Of a stretch of 64,000 bases of DNA, positions 20,478 to 29,227 are shown piece after piece. How positions within the stretch are numbered: position 1 is the first letter of the stretch; the number at the start of each line of letters is the position of its first letter. The position numbers were made by a program, and so were the translations under genes. The DNA comes from Chloroflexota bacterium (GTDB lineage: Bacteria; Chloroflexota; Limnocylindria; Limnocylindrales; CSP1-4), in the NCBI GenBank assembly GCA_026004015.1, contig BPIH01000001.1:80398-144397 (forward strand), read 5' to 3'. The notes below the pieces were generated by a model. It was not told where the DNA came from, made no database searches, and saw nothing but the letters and a program-made list of their open reading frames with translations.

Positions 20478-21833
20478 ATGGCCGATCTCCGGCGTCCACG
20501 GTTCGACTCGCCCCTCGCCCCGGCCGCGGCATCGGTTACCGGCCTGGCCGCGTCTCGCTCGGTGCTCGGCAGGGAGGGTCGGAGCCGGCGGGACGGCTCG
20601 GACTGGCCGTGGGTCGTCGCCGCCAGGGCCGGTCGGGCGACGGCCGAGGAGCGGGCGCGCTTCCTCGGTCGGATTCAGGAGGGCGGTCTCGACCGGGGTC
20701 GGGTCGTCGTCGCCACCTGCCACCGGGTCGAGCTCTTCGGCATCGGCGAGCCGCCCGAGCCGGAGATCGCGGCCGGCTTTCCCTGGCGGGGGCTCGAGGT
20801 CGGCCGCGGCCCGGAGGCTGCCCGGCATGCGCTGCGGCTCGCCGTCGGCCTCGAGAGCGTCGTCCTCGGCGAGGAGCAGGTCCTCGGACAGGTTCGGGAG
20901 GCCCTTGCGGCGGCTCGACGGCGGGGGCCCCTCGACCCGCGCCTCGACCGCCTCTTTCAGATCGCCCTTCGGATCGGCCGGGCCGCCCGGGCCGACGGTC
21001 GACGGACGACGGACGGGCTCGCTCGCCGAGCCGTGGCGGCCCTCGCCCGCCGCCTCGGCTCCTCGGACGGACGCCTGAGTGGCCGTCGGATCCTCGTCGT
21101 CGGGACAGGGACGATGGGCCGACTCCTCGCCGTCGGCGTCCTGCGAGCCGGGGCGGAGCTCATCCTCGCCAGCCGCCATCCGGCCCGGGCTCGAGCCCTC
21201 CTCGAGGCCGTGGAGGCGAGGGGCGAGGCGCTCGACCTCGAGGGGGCCGCGGTGCGCTGGTCGGAGGGCCGCCTCGACGGGGTCCTCGTCGCGCTCGCCG
21301 GCCCGTGGACGGCGATCGCCCGGGAGACGGCAACCGACCGGGAGGTTGATCGGGGCGGCGGACCCGGACGGCTCGCGCCGGTGGTCGACCTCTCGGCCCC
21401 GAGCGCGCTCCCGGAGGGGCTTCAGAAGCGGCTTGGGCGAGGGTTCATCGGGATCGACGACCTGGCCGAGGAATCGGGCGACGCGACGCCGCCCGGAGCC
21501 GGGGATTCGGCGGGGCCAGCGGAACTGACGGCCGAGCGCGCCTTTCGGGATCGGGCGGAGGCCCTCGTCTCCGAGGGGCTGGCGGCCTACCGGAGCTGGC
21601 TCATGGCCCGGGCCGCCGGGGAGACGATTCGAGCCCTGCAGGACGAGGCCGAGGCGATCCGGCTGGCCGAGCTCGAGGCCCTCTTCCGGCGCCTTCCCGA
21701 CCTCGATCCCCGGGCCCGCGACCTGATCAACCTCCACTCCCGGCGGACCGTAGCCAGGCTCCTCCACCCCCTCGTCCGGGAGCTGCGGGGAGGCGACCCC
21801 GGCGACGGGGCGCGGAAGCCATCGGGCCGGTGA
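20478..21833 (+). CDS. hemA: Glutamyl-tRNA reductase
   Basis: Reduces glutamyl-tRNA(Glu) to glutamate-1-semialdehyde, the first committed step of C5 tetrapyrrole synthesis. 451 residues. VVVATCHRVELFGIG holds the catalytic Cys; the family usually has TCNR, here TCHR. HALRLAVGLESVVLGEEQVLGQVREAL is the signature helix. GRRILVVGTGTMGRLLAVGVL is the NADPH Rossmann loop. The C-terminal dimerisation helix is present (ARDLINLHSRRTVARLLHPLVREL). The N-terminal strand normally reading like SHKTAPVEVRE is divergent (AARAGRATAEERARF), and a 40-residue N-terminal extension precedes it. hemC follows with a stop/start overlap or 2-nt gap. Confidence 0.93.
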   Translation: MADLRRPRFDSPLAPAAASVTGLAASRSVLGREGRSRRDGSDWPWVVAARAGRATAEERARFLGRIQEGGLDRGRVVVATCHRVELFGIGEPPEPEIAAGFPWRGLEVGRGPEAARHALRLAVGLESVVLGEEQVLGQVREALAAARRRGPLDPRLDRLFQIALRIGRAARADGRRTTDGLARRAVAALARRLGSSDGRLSGRRILVVGTGTMGRLLAVGVLRAGAELILASRHPARARALLEAVEARGEALDLEGAAVRWSEGRLDGVLVALAGPWTAIARETATDREVDRGGGPGRLAPVVDLSAPSALPEGLQKRLGRGFIGIDDLAEESGDATPPGAGDSAGPAELTAERAFRDRAEALVSEGLAAYRSWLMARAAGETIRALQDEAEAIRLAELEALFRRLPDLDPRARDLINLHSRRTVARLLHPLVRELRGGDPGDGARKPSGR

Positions 21834-21835
21834 CG

Positions 21836-22909
21836 ATGCCTTCGCCCAAGGCCGACCCGCGACGGCTCCGGGTCGGGACCCGCGGTTCGGCCCTCGCCCG
21901 ATGTCAGACGGCGCTCGTCGTCGAGCGGCTCGGCGCTCTCGGCTGGCAGACCGAGCTCGTGCCCATCGTGACGGCCGGCGATCGCCGACCGCCCGACACG
22001 GCCTGGGGCGAGGGGGCCTTCGTCGGCGCCCTCCGCGAGGCGCTCCTCGACGGCGCCATCGACCTCGCCGTCCACAGCGCCAAGGACGTCCCCCTCGACG
22101 GCCCGTCGGACCTCGCCATCGCCGCCTACCTCGATCGGCAGGATCCGCGGGACGCCCTCGTCCTCCGGGCCGAGGGGCGGGCGGGGGCCGCCGACCGAGG
22201 GGGGGTCGCCGACCAAGGGGAGGCTCCCCCGGCGGGTCTGCCGCGGGGAGCTCGGGTCGGGACCGACAGCCCGCGGCGGGCCGGCTTCCTCCGGGCGGCA
22301 CGCCCCGACCTGAGGATCGTCCCCCTCCACGGCAACGTCGACACTCGGCTCCGACGCCTCGACGCGGGCGAGGTCGACGCCCTCGTCCTCGCCGCCGTCG
22401 GCCTCGTCCGGCTCGGTCGGGCCGACCGGATCACGGCCTGGCTTCCCCTCGACCTCGTTCCGCCGGCGCCGGGTCAGGGGGCGCTCGCCGTCGAGGTGCG
22501 CGCTGGTGCCGGGGACCCGAGCCGGGCCGGCCGCACGGGCACGGCCGCCCGTTCGAGCACCGCCGCCCCCGTCGACGCCCTGGCTGCCCTCGACGAGCCG
22601 TCCGTTCGGCGCGCAGTCGAGGCCGAACGGCTCGTCCTCGCCCTCCTCGGTGGCGGCTGCCGGGCTCCCATCGGCGTCGCCGCTCGGATCGAAGCGGACG
22701 GCGGGGCCGGCCGTGGCGACGAAGCGGGCGTCATCGAGATCCTGGCCGGGGTCGTCGAGCCGGACGGTCGAGACCGCCGGGTCGTCGTCCGGCGGGGACC
22801 CGTCACCGACTGGGTGGCCGTCGCCGCCGAGGTCGCCGACCTCCTCCGGCCGGGGTCACGGCCGCCTCGCGCGGCCGCTGCCGTCCTCGAGACGAGGGGA
22901 GGCCGCTGA
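21836..22909 (+). CDS. hemC: Porphobilinogen deaminase (hydroxymethylbilane synthase)
   Basis: Polymerises four porphobilinogens. 357 residues from ATG 21836; GTG 21830, overlapping the hemA TGA, is the alternative. Motifs: RVGTRGSALARCQTALV, VHSAKDVPLD, IVPLHGNVDTRLRRLD, PPAPGQGALAVEV, and LLGGGCRAPIGVAA with the Cys that holds the dipyrromethane cofactor. Two insertions relative to the usual 310-residue enzyme are visible: an Ala/Gly-rich loop (AEGRAGAADRGGVADQGE) before the GTDSPRRAGF segment, and RAGRTGTAARSSTAAP after PGQGAL. Its stop overlaps the hemD ATG (TGATG). Confidence 0.95.
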   Translation: MPSPKADPRRLRVGTRGSALARCQTALVVERLGALGWQTELVPIVTAGDRRPPDTAWGEGAFVGALREALLDGAIDLAVHSAKDVPLDGPSDLAIAAYLDRQDPRDALVLRAEGRAGAADRGGVADQGEAPPAGLPRGARVGTDSPRRAGFLRAARPDLRIVPLHGNVDTRLRRLDAGEVDALVLAAVGLVRLGRADRITAWLPLDLVPPAPGQGALAVEVRAGAGDPSRAGRTGTAARSSTAAPVDALAALDEPSVRRAVEAERLVLALLGGGCRAPIGVAARIEADGGAGRGDEAGVIEILAGVVEPDGRDRRVVVRRGPVTDWVAVAAEVADLLRPGSRPPRAAAAVLETRGGR

Positions 22910-23772
22910 TGCCCCCCTCGCCGACCGTCCTCGTCACCGCCGACCCGTCGGCCCGGGGTCCCCTCGTTCGCGCCCTCCGCCGGTTCGGCGTCGGGGTCCG
23001 GTGCGTGCCTACGGTGACTCTTCTCCCTGTCCGGCCGAGGACGCCCGGGGGCGAAGCCCTCGACGCGGCCCTCCGGCTCGCTCCTCGAGCGGCGCGCCTC
23101 GTCGTCACGAGCCCCCGCGGTGCGCGGATCGTCCTCGGACGGCTCGCCGCCCTCGGCGTCGACCCGAGGCGTCTCCGGTGGGCGGCGGTCGGTCGGTCGA
23201 CGGCCCGGTCGCTCCGCGACGCCGGCGTCCTCGACGTCCTCGTGCCGGCGACCGCCGACGGGGCGTCCCTCGCCGAGGCCATCGCCGCTGCGGACGTGCT
23301 CCCAGGCGCGACGGTCGTCCTCGCCCGCGCGAGTGCCGCCGCCGGTGACCTGCCCGCCCGGCTCGCCGCCGCCGGGGCTCGGGTCGTCGAGGCCGTCGCC
23401 TACCGGACCGTCGAGGGCCCGAACCGCTCGCGGGCGACCCTCGGCCGGGCCCTCGCCGATCCCGGCCTCTCCGCCGTCGTCTTCGCTTCCGGTTCGGCTG
23501 TCCGTGGGCTCCGGAGCCTGGCGACGAGCCCCGACCTCGCCCGGGCGCGCGACCTTCCGGCGGTCGTCATCGGTCCCCGAACGGCCGCCGTCGCCCGAGC
23601 CGAAGGCTTCGCCCGGATCGTCGTTGCCGCCGAGCCGAGCCCGACCGCCCTCGCCCGAGCCGTCGTCGCCGTCGTCGGGGAGCGGTCGTCGGCCGACGGC
23701 GAGCCGGCGGCCGAAGCTCCTGTCCTCCCGGAGCCCCTCCTGGAGCCGCACTGGAGGCCCATCGCCCGATGA
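22909..23772 (+). CDS. hemD: Uroporphyrinogen-III synthase
   Basis: Cyclises and inverts ring D of hydroxymethylbilane. 287 residues in the typical low-conservation two-lobed fold: PTVLVTADPSARGPLVRALRR, ARLVVTSPRGARIVLGRLAAL, RWAAVGRSTARSLRDAGV, ATVVLARASAAAGDLPARL, VEAVAYRTVEGP, LSAVVFASGSAVRGLRSL and PAVVIGPRTAAVARAEGFARIVVA. The order and the conserved Tyr/Ser turns support the call as much as the position between hemC and hemB does. The ATG overlaps the hemC stop and its own TGA overlaps the hemB ATG, so translation is coupled through three genes. Confidence 0.9.
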   Translation: MPPSPTVLVTADPSARGPLVRALRRFGVGVRCVPTVTLLPVRPRTPGGEALDAALRLAPRAARLVVTSPRGARIVLGRLAALGVDPRRLRWAAVGRSTARSLRDAGVLDVLVPATADGASLAEAIAAADVLPGATVVLARASAAAGDLPARLAAAGARVVEAVAYRTVEGPNRSRATLGRALADPGLSAVVFASGSAVRGLRSLATSPDLARARDLPAVVIGPRTAAVARAEGFARIVVAAEPSPTALARAVVAVVGERSSADGEPAAEAPVLPEPLLEPHWRPIAR

Positions 23773-24812
23773 TCACCGATCTCGTCACCCGATCCGACCA
23801 CCCTGCCGCCCCAGACCCCACCCGGTCGGACCTCGCCGACCACCGCCACCGGCCCCGTCGGCTCCGCCGGAGCCCGGCCCTCCGCCGCCTCGCCCGGGAA
23901 ACCCGGCTCCACCCGGCCCAGCTCATCGCGCCGCTCTTCGTCCTGCCCGGCCGCGACCGCGAGGAGCCGATCGCCTCGGTCCCCGGCCACGCCCGGCTCA
24001 GCCCCGACCGCGCCCTTCGCCGGGCGACGGAGCTCGCCGAACTCGGCGTCGGGGGCGTCCTCCTCTTCGGCCTCCCGGCGGCCAAGGACCCCGAAGGTCG
24101 AGCGGCGGCCGATCCCGACGGCCCGGTGCCCGAGACCCTCCGCCGCCTCCGCGACGCGGGCCTCCCCCTCGTCAGCGTCGCCGACGTCTGCCTCTGCGAG
24201 TACACGACCCACGGCCATTGCGGGGTCGTCGTCGGCGGCGAGATCGCCAACGACCCGAGCCTCCCCCGGCTCGTCGAGGCGGCCGTCGCCTACGCCACGG
24301 CCGGAGCCGACGTCGTCGCCCCCTCGGCCATGCTCGACGGGCAGGTGGCCGCCATCCGGGCCGGGCTCGATGCGGCCGGCCATACGGGCACCGCCATCCT
24401 CGCCTACGCCTCGAAGCACGCCTCCGCCCTCTACGCCCCGTTCCGCGAGGCGGCCGATTCGGCGCCCGCCTTCGGGGACCGACGGAGCTACCAGCTCGAC
24501 CCGGCGAACGGGCGGGCCGCCCTCCGGGAGCTGGCCCTCGACGCGGCCGAGGGGGCCGACGCGCTCATGGTCAAACCGGCCCTCACCTCCCTCGACCTCC
24601 TCGCCCGGGCCCGGGAGCGGTTCGATCTCCCCCTCGCCGCGTACCACGTGTCCGGCGAGGTGGCGATGCTCGAGGCGGCGGCCGAGCGGGGCTGGCTTGA
24701 CCGGCGAGCCGTCGGGCTCGAGCAGCTGACGGCCATCGTCCGGGCCGGCGCCGACTGGATCGTCACGTACCTTGCCGCCGATGCAGCCCGCTGGCTCGCC
24801 GAGGAGCGCTAG
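23769..24812 (+). CDS. hemB: Delta-aminolevulinic acid dehydratase (porphobilinogen synthase)
   Basis: Condenses two 5-aminolevulinates. 347 residues. LIAPLFVLPGRDREEPIASVPG is the conserved start. VSVADVCLCEYTTHGHCGVV carries the three Cys of the Zn site, so this is the Zn-dependent type. VVAPSAMLDGQVAAIR follows, then the two active-site lysines in ILAYASKHASALYAPFREA and ADALMVKPALTSLDLL. YQLDPANGRAAL and GEVAMLEAAAERGWL complete the barrel. An N-terminal 35-residue extension is Arg/Pro-rich. The ATG overlaps the hemD stop (ATGA). 79 nt separate it from hemQ. Confidence 0.96.
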   Translation: MITDLVTRSDHPAAPDPTRSDLADHRHRPRRLRRSPALRRLARETRLHPAQLIAPLFVLPGRDREEPIASVPGHARLSPDRALRRATELAELGVGGVLLFGLPAAKDPEGRAAADPDGPVPETLRRLRDAGLPLVSVADVCLCEYTTHGHCGVVVGGEIANDPSLPRLVEAAVAYATAGADVVAPSAMLDGQVAAIRAGLDAAGHTGTAILAYASKHASALYAPFREAADSAPAFGDRRSYQLDPANGRAALRELALDAAEGADALMVKPALTSLDLLARARERFDLPLAAYHVSGEVAMLEAAAERGWLDRRAVGLEQLTAIVRAGADWIVTYLAADAARWLAEER

Positions 24813-24891
24813 CCGTGATCCTCGACCCGAGGCTCAGTCACCCTCGCCGCCCGGGCTCGCGACCAGGGCTCCCACCGGAGGTTCTCGAGAC

Positions 24892-25656
24892 ATGAGCGTC
24901 ACCTTCGTCCACGCCCTCGCCCTCGGCCTCGATCCGGCCTGGCGCCGCCGCCCGAGCGCGGAGCGCGCCGCCGACGGCCGGGCCTTCGCCGCCGCCCTCG
25001 ACGCCGTGCCGGAGGTCCGGACGGTGCCGTATTCGATGATCGGCCTCCAGGCCGGCATCGACCTCCTCCTCTGGCGAACCGGCCCCGCCCTCGACCGCCT
25101 CGAGGAGGCGGCGGCCGCCCTCCTCCGCTCGCCCCTCGGCGGCTGGCTCGTGGTTCGGGAGTCGTTCCTCGGTCGGACCGGTTCGTCCCAGTACGTCAGC
25201 CGGCCGAGCAGCCAGGAGCAGGCGATCCTCGAGGGCGAACGGCTCCGCTACCTCGTCGCCTACCCGTTCACGAAGAGCACCGACTGGTACCTCATGTCGC
25301 GCGAGGCCCGCCAGGGGGTGATGAACGAGCACATCCGGGTGGGGCGGGCGTTTCCCCAGGTTCGCCAGCTCCTCGCCTACAGCTTCGGCCTCGACGACCC
25401 GGACTTCCTCGTCGCCTACGAAACCGACGACCTCGTCGCCTTCGGCGACCTCGTCCACGCCCTGCGGGCGACGGAGGCCCGCCGCTCGACGGTTCGGGAC
25501 ACGCCGATCCTCGCCGCCGTCCAGCGGCCCATGGAGGAGATCCTCGCCCTCCTCGGGGCGGCCCCCGAGGCGCGTGCCGCCGAGCCGTCGGCCCCGCGGG
25601 CGCGGACCGTCGCCGCTCGCTCCGCGGCCGACGTCGAAGTCGGGGTGGCCCGATGA
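24892..25656 (+). CDS. hemQ: HemQ / coproheme decarboxylase (chlorite-dismutase family)
   Basis: Decarboxylates coproheme III to haem b using peroxide, the last step of the coproporphyrin-dependent route. 254 residues from ATG 24892, with CCGGAGG upstream. The C-terminal ferredoxin-like half carries YLVAYPFTKSTDWYLMS (the catalytic-Tyr YPxxK motif), VMNEHIRVGRAFPQVRQLL (the axial His) and YSFGLDDPDFLVAYETDDL, all typical of ChdC rather than true chlorite dismutase. The distal Arg of chlorite dismutases is not apparent. A 35-residue Ala-rich tail is extra. Its TGA overlaps the hemL ATG. Finding it inside the haem operon fixes the pathway type. Confidence 0.93.
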   Translation: MSVTFVHALALGLDPAWRRRPSAERAADGRAFAAALDAVPEVRTVPYSMIGLQAGIDLLLWRTGPALDRLEEAAAALLRSPLGGWLVVRESFLGRTGSSQYVSRPSSQEQAILEGERLRYLVAYPFTKSTDWYLMSREARQGVMNEHIRVGRAFPQVRQLLAYSFGLDDPDFLVAYETDDLVAFGDLVHALRATEARRSTVRDTPILAAVQRPMEEILALLGAAPEARAAEPSAPRARTVAARSAADVEVGVAR

Positions 25657-26993
25657 CCCCGACGGTAGCCCGGCGGCGGGAGACCGTGATCGGGGATCCG
25701 ACGGTGGACGGCCAGTCGGTGTCGGCCGCCTGGCGGGAGCGCGCGCTCGCCCGCTTCCCGGGCGGGGTGAACAGCCCGGTCCGTGCCTACCGGGCCGTGG
25801 ACGGCGAGCCGCTGATCATCGTCCGGGGCGAGGGCCCCCTCGTCTGGGACGCCGACGGGACCGAGTACGTCGACTACGTCGGCGCCTTCGGGCCCCTCAT
25901 CTGTGGCCACGCCCACCCGGCGGTCGTGGTGGCCGTCGAGGCGGCGGCCCGCGACGGCGGTCCCTTCGGGGCGACGACGCCCCGCGAGGTCGAGCTCGCC
26001 GAGCGGATCGCGGCCGCCATGCCGGTCATCGAGCGGCTCCGCTTCGTCTCCTCGGGAACGGAGGCGACGATGAGCGTCCTCCGGCTCGCCCGGGCGGCGA
26101 CCGGCCGCGACCTCGTCCTGAAGTTCGAGGGCGGCTACCACGGCCACGTCGACGGGCTCCTCGTCGAGGCCGGCTCCGGCCTGGCGACCCTCGGCCTCCC
26201 GGCCAGCGCCGGCGTCACCGTCGCCCAGGCCGTCGAGACCATCGTCGTCCCCTACAACGACCTGGCGGCCGTGGAGCGGGCCTTCGACGACCATCGGGGA
26301 CGGATCGCGGCCGTCATCGTCGAGCCCGTGGCGGCGAACGTCGGCGTCATCCCCCCGGCCCCGGGTTTCCTCGAGGGGCTGCGGCGGGTGACCCGGGCCG
26401 ACGGCGCCCTCCTCGTCTTCGACGAGGTCATCACCGGCTTCCGGATCGCCCGGGGCGGAGCCGTCGAGCGGTTCGGGGTCGAACCGGACCTCGTCACCCT
26501 CGGTAAGGTCATCGGCGGCGGGCTACCGATCGGGGCCTACGGCGGGCGGGCCGAGCTCCTCGATCTCGTCGCCCCGGTCGGCCCGGTCTACCAGGCGGGG
26601 ACCCTCGCCGGCCACCCGCTCGCCATGGCGGCCGGGATCGCGACCCTCGACCTCCTCATGCCGGCCGCGTACCGGGAGCTCGAACGGACGGCGGCGGCCC
26701 TGGAAGCCGGTCTCCGGGCGGCGGCGGCGGAGGCGGGGGTCGGGGTCGCCGTCAACCGGGTCGGCTCGCTGCTGACGGTCTTCTTCCGGGCTCGGCCACC
26801 GGCCGATGCGACCGGGGCGAAGGCGAGCGACACGGCCGCCTTCGCCCGCTTCCACCGGGCGATGCGGGCGGCGGGGATCCTCGTCCCACCGTCGCAGTTC
26901 GAGGCCTGGTTCGTCTCCCTCGCCCACACCGACACGGAGATCGCCCGGACCGTGGCCGCCGCCCGGGAGGCGTTGCGCGCATGTCGGGGCTGA
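25653..26993 (+). CDS. hemL: Glutamate-1-semialdehyde 2,1-aminomutase
   Basis: PLP-dependent conversion of glutamate-1-semialdehyde to 5-aminolevulinate. 446 residues. FPGGVNSPVRAYRAVDGEPL, YVDYVGAFGPLICGHAHP, RFVSSGTEATMSVLRLARAATGR, FEGGYHGHVDG, LLVFDEVITGFRIARGG and the Schiff-base lysine in LVTLGKVIGGGLPIGAYGG are all intact, followed by GPVYQAGTLAGHPLAMAAG. The ATG overlaps the hemQ stop (ATGA), and hemE starts 13 nt before the hemL stop. An N-terminal extension of about 25 residues precedes the fold. No frameshift. Confidence 0.96.
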   Translation: MTPTVARRRETVIGDPTVDGQSVSAAWRERALARFPGGVNSPVRAYRAVDGEPLIIVRGEGPLVWDADGTEYVDYVGAFGPLICGHAHPAVVVAVEAAARDGGPFGATTPREVELAERIAAAMPVIERLRFVSSGTEATMSVLRLARAATGRDLVLKFEGGYHGHVDGLLVEAGSGLATLGLPASAGVTVAQAVETIVVPYNDLAAVERAFDDHRGRIAAVIVEPVAANVGVIPPAPGFLEGLRRVTRADGALLVFDEVITGFRIARGGAVERFGVEPDLVTLGKVIGGGLPIGAYGGRAELLDLVAPVGPVYQAGTLAGHPLAMAAGIATLDLLMPAAYRELERTAAALEAGLRAAAAEAGVGVAVNRVGSLLTVFFRARPPADATGAKASDTAAFARFHRAMRAAGILVPPSQFEAWFVSLAHTDTEIARTVAAAREALRACRG

Positions 26994-28096
26994 GCGGGGC
27001 GACGGCGCTGCCCGGGCAGAGCCCGATTGGGTCCGCGGCCGCTCGCTACCTCCGGGCCTGTCGGCGCCTGCCCGTCGACACGACCCCGGTCTGGTTCATG
27101 CGCCAGGCCGGGCGGGCGCTGCCCGAGTATCGAGCCATGCGGCACCGGGTCTCCCTCGAGGCCGCCATCGCCGATCCGGCCCTGGCGGCCGAGATCACCC
27201 TCCTGCCGGTGACCCGCCTCGGCGTCGACGCCGCCATCGTCTTCGCCGACATCACGACCCCCCTCCCCGGGCTCGGGATCCGAGTCCAGCTCGTCGACGG
27301 GGTCGGCCCCGTCGTCGAGGCCCCCGTCCGATCGGCCGCCGACCTCGATCGCCTGGCCCCGGCCATCGATCCCGGCGCCTTCGAGCCGACGGCGGCCGCC
27401 GTTCGCCTCGTCCGCGACGCGAGCCCGGTCCCGGTCATCGGCTTCGCCGGGGCGCCCTTCACCCTCGCCTGCTACCTCGTCGAGGGTGCCGGAGCGCGGA
27501 CCGAGTTCCCGAACCTGCGCCGGCTCATGCGCCGGGAGCCGGCGACGGTCGAGCGACTCCTCGATCGCCTCGCCGACCTGGCGGTCGGTGCCCTGCGGGC
27601 GCAGGTGGAGGCGGGAGCGGCGGCAGTCCAGCTCTTCGATTCCTGGGTCGGCGGCCTCTCGCCGGCCGATTACCGGCGCTTCGTCCGACCGCCGATGCGG
27701 CGTCTTCTCGACGGCCTCGGCGATCTCGGGGTGCCGGTCACGGTCTTCGGGATCGGGACGGCCGGGCTCCTCGGCGAGATCGCGGCGACCGGCGGCGACG
27801 TCATCGGTCTCGACTGGCGGGTCGACCTGGGCGACGGCTGGCAGCGAGTCGGCGAGGGCAGAGCCGTCCAGGGCAACCTCGACCCGTGGCTCCTCCTCGG
27901 GCCGTGGCCCGAGATCGAGGCCGCGACCCGGGCGATCCTCGCCGCGGCAGGGGGTCGGCCCGGACACATCTTCAACCTCGGGCACGGCGTCCACCCGGAG
28001 ACCGACCCCGACGTCCTCCGCCGGCTCGTCGACCTCGTCCACGAGGCGGGAAGCCGCGGCGCCGAGCCCCCGAACCGCACTCCAAAGCGCACGTGA
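26981..28096 (+). CDS. hemE: Uroporphyrinogen decarboxylase
   Basis: Makes coproporphyrinogen III, the branch point of the route. 371 residues, starting at ATG 26981 within the end of hemL. TTPVWFMRQAGRALPEYRAMR is the substrate loop with the catalytic Arg residues. LGVDAAIVFADITTPLPGLGI, IGFAGAPFTLACYLVEG, VQLFDSWVGGLSPADYRRFV, GDVIGLDWRVDLGDGW, AVQGNLDPWLLL and HIFNLGHGVHPETDPDVLRRLV are the signature elements. Complete and of normal length. No hemN or hemF for aerobic or anaerobic oxidative decarboxylation is seen, consistent with the HemQ route. Confidence 0.97.
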   Translation: MSGLSGATALPGQSPIGSAAARYLRACRRLPVDTTPVWFMRQAGRALPEYRAMRHRVSLEAAIADPALAAEITLLPVTRLGVDAAIVFADITTPLPGLGIRVQLVDGVGPVVEAPVRSAADLDRLAPAIDPGAFEPTAAAVRLVRDASPVPVIGFAGAPFTLACYLVEGAGARTEFPNLRRLMRREPATVERLLDRLADLAVGALRAQVEAGAAAVQLFDSWVGGLSPADYRRFVRPPMRRLLDGLGDLGVPVTVFGIGTAGLLGEIAATGGDVIGLDWRVDLGDGWQRVGEGRAVQGNLDPWLLLGPWPEIEAATRAILAAAGGRPGHIFNLGHGVHPETDPDVLRRLVDLVHEAGSRGAEPPNRTPKRT

Positions 28097-28107
28097 GAGG
28101 TACGCCG

Positions 28108-29217
28108 ATGTCCGATCTCGCCCCGACGAGCCCGACCGCCTCCCCGGCCCTGCTGCCGTACCGCCACGGCTGCCCGGCCGACGCCGATCCCTTCGCCCCG
28201 CGGCTGCCCGGCTCGGACCCGGCCGACGACGGTGGCCACGGGGTCGACGGCGGGGTCGGCATCCTCCTCATGGCCTACGGCGGCCCGGCCTCCCTCGACG
28301 AGGTCCCGGCCTATTACACCGACATCCGCGGCGGGCGACCGCCGAGCCAGGAGCTCCTCGACGAGCTCCTCGAGCGCTACGAGGCCATCGGCGGTCGGTC
28401 GCCCCTGGCCGAGGTCACCGAGCGGCAGCGACGGGCCCTCGAGGGCGAGCTGGCGCGGCGCGGGCTCCCGGTACCCGTCCATGTCGGCTACAAGCACAGC
28501 CCACCCTTCGTCGCCGAGACCGTCGGCCGGATGGCGGATGAGGGGGTTCGCCGGATCCTCGCCCTCGCCCTCGCCCCGCACTTCTCGACGATGACCGCCT
28601 GCTCCTACTGCCAGCGCGTCGACGCGGCACGCCGGACGCTCCAGGAGCGGGACGGTGGGCCGGCCGTCCGCTACGCCATGGTCGCCGACTGGCACGCCGA
28701 GCCGGCCTTCATCGAGGCCCTGGCCGACGTCACCCGGACCGCCCTCGCCACCCTTTCCGGCGATGGCCGGCCGTGGGTCGTCTTCTCGGCCCACAGCCTG
28801 CCCGAGCGGATCGTCGGGCTCGGCGACCCGTACCCGGATCTCCTCCGGGAGACCGCTCGCCTCGTCGCCGAGACCCTCGGGCTCTCGGGCTGGAGCTTCG
28901 CCTTCCAGAGCGCGGCCCGGACCGGGGACGCCTGGCTCGGACCGGATCTCTCGACCGAGCTCGAGCGGCTGGCGGCGGCGGGCGTCCGGTCGGTCGTCGT
29001 CTCCTCGGTCGGCTTCGTGGCGAGCAACCTGGAGCTCCTCTACGACATCGACATCGAGGCACGGGCGCGGGCCGCCGAGCTCGGCATGCGCCTCGTCCGG
29101 GCGGCCGCCCTCGACGATCATCCGCGCCTCGTCGCCGCCCTCGCCGACATCGTCGAACGGGCGCTGCGGCGTGGCCGGCGGTCGTCGACCGCCCGGGCGT
29201 CCAGCGGGGCGGCCTGA
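28108..29217 (+). CDS. hemH: Ferrochelatase (coproporphyrin ferrochelatase, CpfC-type)
   Basis: Inserts Fe2+ into the porphyrin; in an operon with hemQ and hemY the substrate should be coproporphyrin III. 369 residues from ATG 28108. GVGILLMAYGGPASLDEVPAYYTDIRGGRPPS, YEAIGGRSPLAEVTERQRRAL, VGYKHSPPFVAETVGRM, LALAPHFSTMTACSYCQRV (substrate groove), VVFSAHSLPERI (catalytic His) and VVVSSVGFVASNLELLYDID (catalytic Glu region) are all present. A 50-residue N-terminal extension (DPFAPRLPGSDPADDGG) is not usual. It starts 11 nt after the hemE stop with GAGAGG upstream. Confidence 0.95.
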   Translation: MSDLAPTSPTASPALLPYRHGCPADADPFAPRLPGSDPADDGGHGVDGGVGILLMAYGGPASLDEVPAYYTDIRGGRPPSQELLDELLERYEAIGGRSPLAEVTERQRRALEGELARRGLPVPVHVGYKHSPPFVAETVGRMADEGVRRILALALAPHFSTMTACSYCQRVDAARRTLQERDGGPAVRYAMVADWHAEPAFIEALADVTRTALATLSGDGRPWVVFSAHSLPERIVGLGDPYPDLLRETARLVAETLGLSGWSFAFQSAARTGDAWLGPDLSTELERLAAAGVRSVVVSSVGFVASNLELLYDIDIEARARAAELGMRLVRAAALDDHPRLVAALADIVERALRRGRRSSTARASSGAA

Positions 29218-29227
29218 GGGCGAGGTC

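Noticed and set aside
24892-25656. True chlorite dismutase
   Set aside because: The YPxxK motif, the operon context and lack of an apparent distal Arg fit coproheme decarboxylase instead.
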